Source: B1SED10-16 sp046498365 (GTDB lineage Bacteria; Desulfobacterota; Desulfobacteria; Desulfobacterales; Desulfosalsimonadaceae). Taken from it: a DNA stretch of 27,345 bases. The position numbers were made by a program, and so were the translations under genes. Shown here in pieces: positions 23,825 to 27,345 of the stretch. How positions within the stretch are numbered: position 1 is the stretch's first letter; every line of letters begins with the position of its first letter. The notes under the pieces were generated by a model. It saw nothing but the letters and a program-made list of their open reading frames with translations. It searched no databases and was not told where the DNA came from. The stretch spans positions 1-27,345 of the forward strand of contig JAWOAV010000073.1 of assembly GCA_046498365.1 (NCBI GenBank), given 5' to 3'.

Positions 23825-24574
23825 CTACCCGGACAGGGCAAACCCCACCAAAAATCCCCCCAGAATGCCGAAATTGGCCATGTGGCTGTGGTATGCATGG
23901 GACTGCGGGATCAGTTCGTCACTTGCGATATATATCATTGCGCCTGCGGCCACGGCCATCCCCGTTGCAACGAGCGCTCCTGAAATGCCAAATGCAACAA
24001 GGCCCAGCAAGGCGCCCACGGGCGTCATCAAACCGGCCAGGGTGGTCAGCAGAAGCACCTTACCGCCGGTCAGCCCGCCGGCCCTGAGGGGCCCTGCGGT
24101 GGCCATGCCTTCCGGCACGTTGTGCAGCCCGATGGCAATGGCGATAGTAAGCCCCAGGGCCGGGCTCGATTGCAATCCCGCGCCGATGGCCAGCCCTTCG
24201 GGAATATTGTGCAGGGCCATTCCCAGAAAAATCAGGTACCCGGTCCGGAGAATTTTCTTTGCGTGGATTTCATGCGCGTCCACCGCCTTTACCGGGCCGT
24301 CCAGATCGCCTGTCATATGGGCATGAGGGATAACCAGGTCCAGAACATACATCATGGCGGCCCCCAGCAGAAACCCGGCGATTGCGTGTGACAGGGAACC
24401 CGACGCAATGGCCCCCGGAATCAAATCAAATGCTGAAATCGCCAGCATGATGCCCGCTGCAAAGCCCAGGATCAGGGACAGGACCCTTTTTCCGGGGGAA
24501 CCGAAGCACAGGACGACCAAGGCGCCAAGCGCCATGGACAAACCGGCAAGTAAGCTGTATAAAAAACTTTCCAC
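23825..24574 (-). CDS. ZIP-family divalent metal transporter
   Basis: About 250 residues with eight predicted membrane segments. The metal-pathway helices carry HNIPEGLAIGAGL (TM4) and HNVPEGMATAGPL (TM5), the defining ZIP (PF02535) motifs, and SDELIPQSHAYHSH occurs near the C-terminus. A His-containing cytoplasmic loop (HAHMTGDLDGPVKAVDAHEI) may bind metal. ZIP proteins import zinc, iron or manganese; this one resembles bacterial ZupT/GufA-type members. I choose GTG 24572-24574 as start because GGGAGGGG lies directly upstream and TM1 follows at once. The frame is also open to ATG 24619 (264 residues), which lacks a ribosome site. Convergent with the small membrane protein gene. Confidence 0.88.
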   Translation of the reverse strand: MESFLYSLLAGLSMALGALVVLCFGSPGKRVLSLILGFAAGIMLAISAFDLIPGAIASGSLSHAIAGFLLGAAMMYVLDLVIPHAHMTGDLDGPVKAVDAHEIHAKKILRTGYLIFLGMALHNIPEGLAIGAGLQSSPALGLTIAIAIGLHNVPEGMATAGPLRAGGLTGGKVLLLTTLAGLMTPVGALLGLVAFGISGALVATGMAVAAGAMIYIASDELIPQSHAYHSHMANFGILGGFLVGFALSG

Positions 24575-24619
24575 GCCCCCTCCCTGATATGTGGTTATAT
24601 ATGGATCCATGCCGTGCAT

Positions 24620-24976
24620 AAGGGATATTGAAAATCAATAACATCCGCCTTTTGGCCTGTCAAATAAAGGGGAGCGCCGGACGGCGGGAGATGCGCCGGC
24701 AGTGCCCTTCCAATTTCCATTTTGCATATGCGCCTCTACAGTGCTACATTGGAGTATCATGAAAGGGGTTTTCACATTGTCAATCCCTGCTTCGCAAGTA
24801 GCGCTGACTTCCTGAAAAGCCTCCGGACAGCGACTTTGCATGCGACAAGGCGCGCTTGGCCCCTGCGGGTCGAGGCCTGACTTTTTCGAGAAAACAAAGC
24901 AGCTTGACACGAAGGATTAATGCACCCGTAAAAAGTCGTCAAGAATTGACCAATACCATAAAAACAAGGGGACATT
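24620..24976. other. Intergenic region without a supported gene
   Basis: About 357 bp. ORFs here (for example minus-strand 24635-24910) resemble no family I know. The region has several inverted repeats: GACTTTTT (24879-24886) with AAAAAGTC (24930-24937), CTTGAC (24903-24908) with GTCAAG (24938-24943), and GTCAA-GAA-TTGAC (24938-24950). It may be a decayed repeat or a structured leader of trmO. Confidence 0.5.
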
Positions 24977-25444
24977 TTGGAACCGATCGGGATTATCCGC
25001 ACGCCGTTCACCCGGATTGAAAACATGCCCATCCAGCCCAAAGGCGCCGCAGGTATCCAGGGGGAAGTGCACGTCCATGAACAATATGCAGAAGGGCTCA
25101 GGGACCTTGAGGGATTCAGCCACATTTACCTGATTTACCAGTTTCACAAGACGGACAAAACCCGCCTTTCCGTGGTACCTTTCATGGACACGAAAGAGCG
25201 CGGCGTGTTTGCGACCCGCTCCCCCCTGCGCCCCAACCACCTCGGACTCTCTATTGTAGCGCTCGTTTCCGTCAAGGACCGGGTGCTCACGGTAAAAGGG
25301 ATTGACGTCCTCGACCAGACCCCCCTTCTGGATATCAAGCCCTACATTGCAGCATTCGACGGGGTTGAAAACAGCATTTCCGGGTGGATGACCGGAAATG
25401 AAGAGGATGTTGCCGAAAAACGCTCCGATGATCGCTTCAAATAG
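24977..25444 (+). CDS. trmO: tRNA (N6-threonylcarbamoyladenosine-37-N6)-methyltransferase TrmO
   Basis: 155 residues of the TsaA/TrmO family (PF01980), which uses S-adenosylmethionine to methylate t6A37 in certain tRNAs. Diagnostic parts are the N-terminal PIGIIRTPF, the central FATRSPLRPNHLGLSIVAL (R81-S92 core) and the C-terminal GIDVLDQTPLLDIKPYIAAFD. The length is that of the minimal TsaA domain, without the C-terminal extension found in E. coli. Start is TTG 24977-24979: AAGGGGA lies 5-6 nt upstream and the family's N-terminus begins exactly there. The downstream neighbour tyrA is 128 bp away on the same strand. Confidence 0.92.
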   Translation: MEPIGIIRTPFTRIENMPIQPKGAAGIQGEVHVHEQYAEGLRDLEGFSHIYLIYQFHKTDKTRLSVVPFMDTKERGVFATRSPLRPNHLGLSIVALVSVKDRVLTVKGIDVLDQTPLLDIKPYIAAFDGVENSISGWMTGNEEDVAEKRSDDRFK

Positions 25445-25572
25445 GCACAAGGTTGCCGTTGACAGCCTCCGGCTGTCCGGCGTATTTTCATGGCTGCGGT
25501 TTTCGCACCCAATGCGGCGGGCGGTTTTCCGTTGCAGCGCCCCCATTTCTTCAAGGCAAGGGTAAAAAAAAC

Positions 25573-26712
25573 ATGTCCGATAACAGCAACGACATTCAGC
25601 AGCTCGACTTGTGCCGCGAAAAAATCGATGCGATTGACCACCGGATCCTGGAGCTGCTCGCGGAACGCCAGGAGCAGGTCAACCGGATCGTGGCCGTGAA
25701 AAAAAAGCACAAACTCGCCGTATACCACCCGGCCCGCGAGGAAGACATGATTTCCGCCCGGCGGAGCCATGCGGCAGCGGCAAACCTGGACCCGGATTTT
25801 GTGGAAGAGCTCTACAGGATCATCATGCGCCGCTCCCGGATTGAGCAGACCGGAAAAATGGCCCGGAAGGGGGTTTGTCCTGGCGCATCCGTGCTCATCG
25901 TAGGCGGGCGGGGGGAAATGGGCCGCTATTTTGCCTCCTGTTTTTCAGATGCGGGATACCGCCTGCGGATCCTGGACAAAAACGACTGGCAAAGGGCCAA
26001 AGAGCTCTGCGACGGCATTGATCTCGCCCTCATTTCAGTGCCCATTGATGTGACCGTCCAGGCCATTTTCGATATCGCCCCCTTTCTACCGGAAAATGCC
26101 GTGCTGGCCGATATCACCAGCGTCAAAAAGCCGCCGGTGGACGCCATGCTGAAGGCGCACAAGGGGCCGGTGCTCGGGCTGCACCCCCTGTTCGGCCCGA
26201 CCACGTCCTCGCTGGACAAGCAGATCATTGCGGCAACCCCGGGCCGCGACGATGCGGCCTGCCGATGGGTGATCGAGCAATTTACGGTCTGGGGAAGCAT
26301 TATCGTCACCTCCACGCCCGAAGAACATGACGAAATCATGTCCATCGTCCAGGGACTAAGGCATTTCGCCACATTTGCCATCGGCCGGTTCATGGCGAGA
26401 ACCCGGGTGCCCATCAAGCGGACCCTGGAGTTTTCCAGCCCCATCTACCGGCTTGAAATGGGCATGGTAGGACGTCTCTTCGCCCAGGACCCCGCCCTGT
26501 ATGCGGAGATCATTTTTGCCTCGGACAAACGCCGGGATCTTTTAAAAGCCTTTATTGAAAGCATCCAGGAAACCCTGGAAATGGTAGAAAAGGGGGACCG
26601 GGAACAATTCATCCGGGAATTTCAAAATGTCTCCGAATGGTTCGGCCCTTTCGGGGAGCAGGCCATCCGGGAAAGCTCCTTTCTCATCGACAAGCTCATC
26701 GAACGGTTCTGA
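25573..26712 (+). CDS. tyrA: Bifunctional chorismate mutase / prephenate dehydrogenase (T-protein)
   Basis: 379 residues, compared with 373 in E. coli. It converts chorismate to prephenate, then oxidises prephenate with NAD+ to 4-hydroxyphenylpyruvate for tyrosine synthesis. Residues about 8-95 form an AroQ chorismate mutase (REKIDAIDHRILELLAER, with R15 and K43 at expected active-site positions). Residues about 104-379 form the dehydrogenase with the nucleotide loop VGGRGEMGRYF, catalytic H204 (LGLHPLFGP) and prephenate-binding R293 (SSPIYRLEMGMVGRLF). Sequence resemblance to the enteric T-protein is strong over its whole length. The frame is open 40 codons further upstream, but that segment has no family match; the ATG at 25573 is preceded by AAGGG. 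No ACT domain is present. Confidence 0.95.
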   Translation: MSDNSNDIQQLDLCREKIDAIDHRILELLAERQEQVNRIVAVKKKHKLAVYHPAREEDMISARRSHAAAANLDPDFVEELYRIIMRRSRIEQTGKMARKGVCPGASVLIVGGRGEMGRYFASCFSDAGYRLRILDKNDWQRAKELCDGIDLALISVPIDVTVQAIFDIAPFLPENAVLADITSVKKPPVDAMLKAHKGPVLGLHPLFGPTTSSLDKQIIAATPGRDDAACRWVIEQFTVWGSIIVTSTPEEHDEIMSIVQGLRHFATFAIGRFMARTRVPIKRTLEFSSPIYRLEMGMVGRLFAQDPALYAEIIFASDKRRDLLKAFIESIQETLEMVEKGDREQFIREFQNVSEWFGPFGEQAIRESSFLIDKLIERF

Positions 26713-26796
26713 AAAGACGGGTGCGGCAACCGGGGGGAAATTGCCGATCCAGTAGGGATCGCCGGATATCCCTTCAACAGCGTTTTTGTCGTCCAC

Positions 26797-26981
26797 ATGC
26801 TGAACACCTTTCTGCCCGCCCTTCCATTTGTGGTTTTTTATAATCTGGTATATATCATCATCCGATACCCCGATATACGCGGCCTCAGCCGTTTTGAATG
26901 GTTGAGGCCGCCATTGGCGCCATCGTCCTCATGATCTCTTTCATGGTCCTTTTTGCACTTGCCGCAAAGCGCTATTTTTAG
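26797..26981 (+). pseudogene. Possible frameshifted small two-helix membrane protein
   Basis: Two short overlapping frames both read as membrane protein. Frame A (ATG 26797, stop 26932-26934) begins MLNTFLPALPFVVFYNLVYI and continues to GLSRFEW before turning into a low-complexity end. Frame B (ATG 26898, stop 26979-26981) reads MVEAAIGAIVLMISFMVLFA and ends AAKRYF. Joining them with a one-base shift near 26897-26903 gives a plausible protein of about 60 residues with two hydrophobic helices. Frame A is also open upstream to the tyrA stop. A 12-bp hairpin lies exactly at the shift. I do not recognise a family. It may instead be two real tiny genes, a sequencing error, or no gene. Confidence 0.35.
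26879..26911 (+). repeat. Strong stem-loop (12-bp stem, 9-nt loop) downstream of tyrA
   Basis: GCGGCCTCAGCC (26879-26890) pairs with GGTTGAGGCCGC (26900-26911) with a single G-U wobble, around loop GTTTTGAAT. There is no T-run, so it is not a standard intrinsic terminator. It spans the frameshift point of the small membrane ORF. Confidence 0.6.
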
Positions 26982-27026
26982 AAAACAATCATAATTCTTT
27001 ACATTTATCACAAAAATCCGTCTCTG

Positions 27027-27221
27027 CTATGCTTTAAAGCAATAGGGATCGGCTTCGGAAAAAATGTCGAGGCCGTACCCCCGGGCTACGGCAAGGCAGC
27101 CGCCGCAGACGGGACGAACCGCGCATCCGCTGCAGGCAGCAGATCCGCCCCGGTATTTGCGGGCAAGGGTTCCATGATAAATATCATGCAAGGGCTGCTC
27201 ATAGATATTGCCGATCCCTGA
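27027..27221 (-). pseudogene. Radical-SAM/SPASM protein remnant (C-terminal cysteine-rich end only)
   Basis: The minus strand encodes about 60 residues ending at TAG 27027-27029. It reads GNIYEQPLHDIYHGTLARKY, followed by a cysteine cluster CSGCAVRPVCGGC and a final cysteine (DPYCFKA). That C-x2-C-x5-C-x2-C plus distal C pattern and the preceding G-N-I-Y-E-x-P-L segment are typical of SPASM domains, which carry auxiliary 4Fe-4S clusters in radical-SAM enzymes (PqqE, heme d1/AhbC-D-type relatives, peptide maturases). The radical-SAM core with CxxxCxxC is absent: upstream the sequence changes at about 27221 into a transposase reading frame. This is a truncated gene. Confidence 0.7.
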
Positions 27222-27345
27222 AGGTGATCTTGTCCTCGCCCGGTTTGCGATCCCGCACGCGCGGCACCTTTACCGGCACAGGACCAATGCCGGTCATGAC
27301 CTCGCGCTCCGGCAGGTGCCCGTGACGCACCAGCCTCGCGCGGCC
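27199..27345 (-). mobile_element. IS256-family transposase fragment (truncated, runs off window)
   Basis: The minus strand from the window edge reads RARLVRHGHLPEREVMTGIG, then PVPVKVPRVRDRKPGEDKIT with FR, and stops at TGA 27199-27201 after a few non-homologous residues (DRQYL). The G(Y/H)LPERE...TGIGPVPVKVPRVRDR segment is characteristic of the N-terminal region of IS256-type (Mutator-like) transposases. The family's continuation (F-R-S followed by the LPPYLRR-type segment) is missing, so the catalytic DDE domain is lost at the junction. The 5' part lies outside the window. Confidence 0.8.

Overview
The window looks like a piece of chromosome from a Desulfobacterota bacterium, most likely in or near Desulfobacterales. 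I infer this from the moderately high GC content, from the FAD-oxidase/CCG-type iron-sulfur pair and acyl-CoA enzymes typical of such anaerobes, and from the tig-clpP-clpX-lon block with adjacent tRNAs. No 16S or other decisive marker is present, so the taxonomy is an inference.

Region 1 (1-7.2 kb) is metabolic. It opens with the C-terminal part of an FAD-linked oxidase, followed by an iron-sulfur protein that probably takes its electrons. An AraC/OruR-type regulator (minus strand) then faces a three-gene run: an acetoacetate-decarboxylase-like protein, an unusual acyl-CoA dehydrogenase with Asp at the catalytic Glu position, and a GltS-type sodium symporter. A palindrome lies between regulator and run. 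This is the best candidate for an undescribed pathway. A TauE/SafE-type permease follows on the minus strand.

Region 2 (7.3-15.0 kb) is housekeeping: tRNA-Pro, a secreted cell-wall amidase, tRNA-Leu, the chaperone/protease set tig-clpP-clpX-lon, then tRNA-Val and tRNA-Asp closed by a strong intrinsic terminator. The clpX-lon gap carries several stable stem-loops.

Region 3 (15.1-21.8 kb) holds a nitroreductase, a small VOC (glyoxalase-fold) protein, an MFS transporter, and a translationally coupled adaptor plus RND efflux pump. Upstream of the pump is a CRP/FNR-type palindrome and a 10-bp-period repeat tract.

Region 4 (22.0-24.6 kb) is a cluster of small, probably stress- or redox-related genes: universal stress protein, monoheme cytochrome c, DksA/TraR-type zinc-finger protein overlapping a small membrane protein, and a ZIP metal transporter.

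Region 5 (24.6-27.3 kb) holds trmO, a full bifunctional tyrA of the enteric type, a probably frameshifted small membrane ORF with a strong hairpin at the break, and a decayed end where a SPASM-domain remnant abuts an IS256-type transposase fragment.
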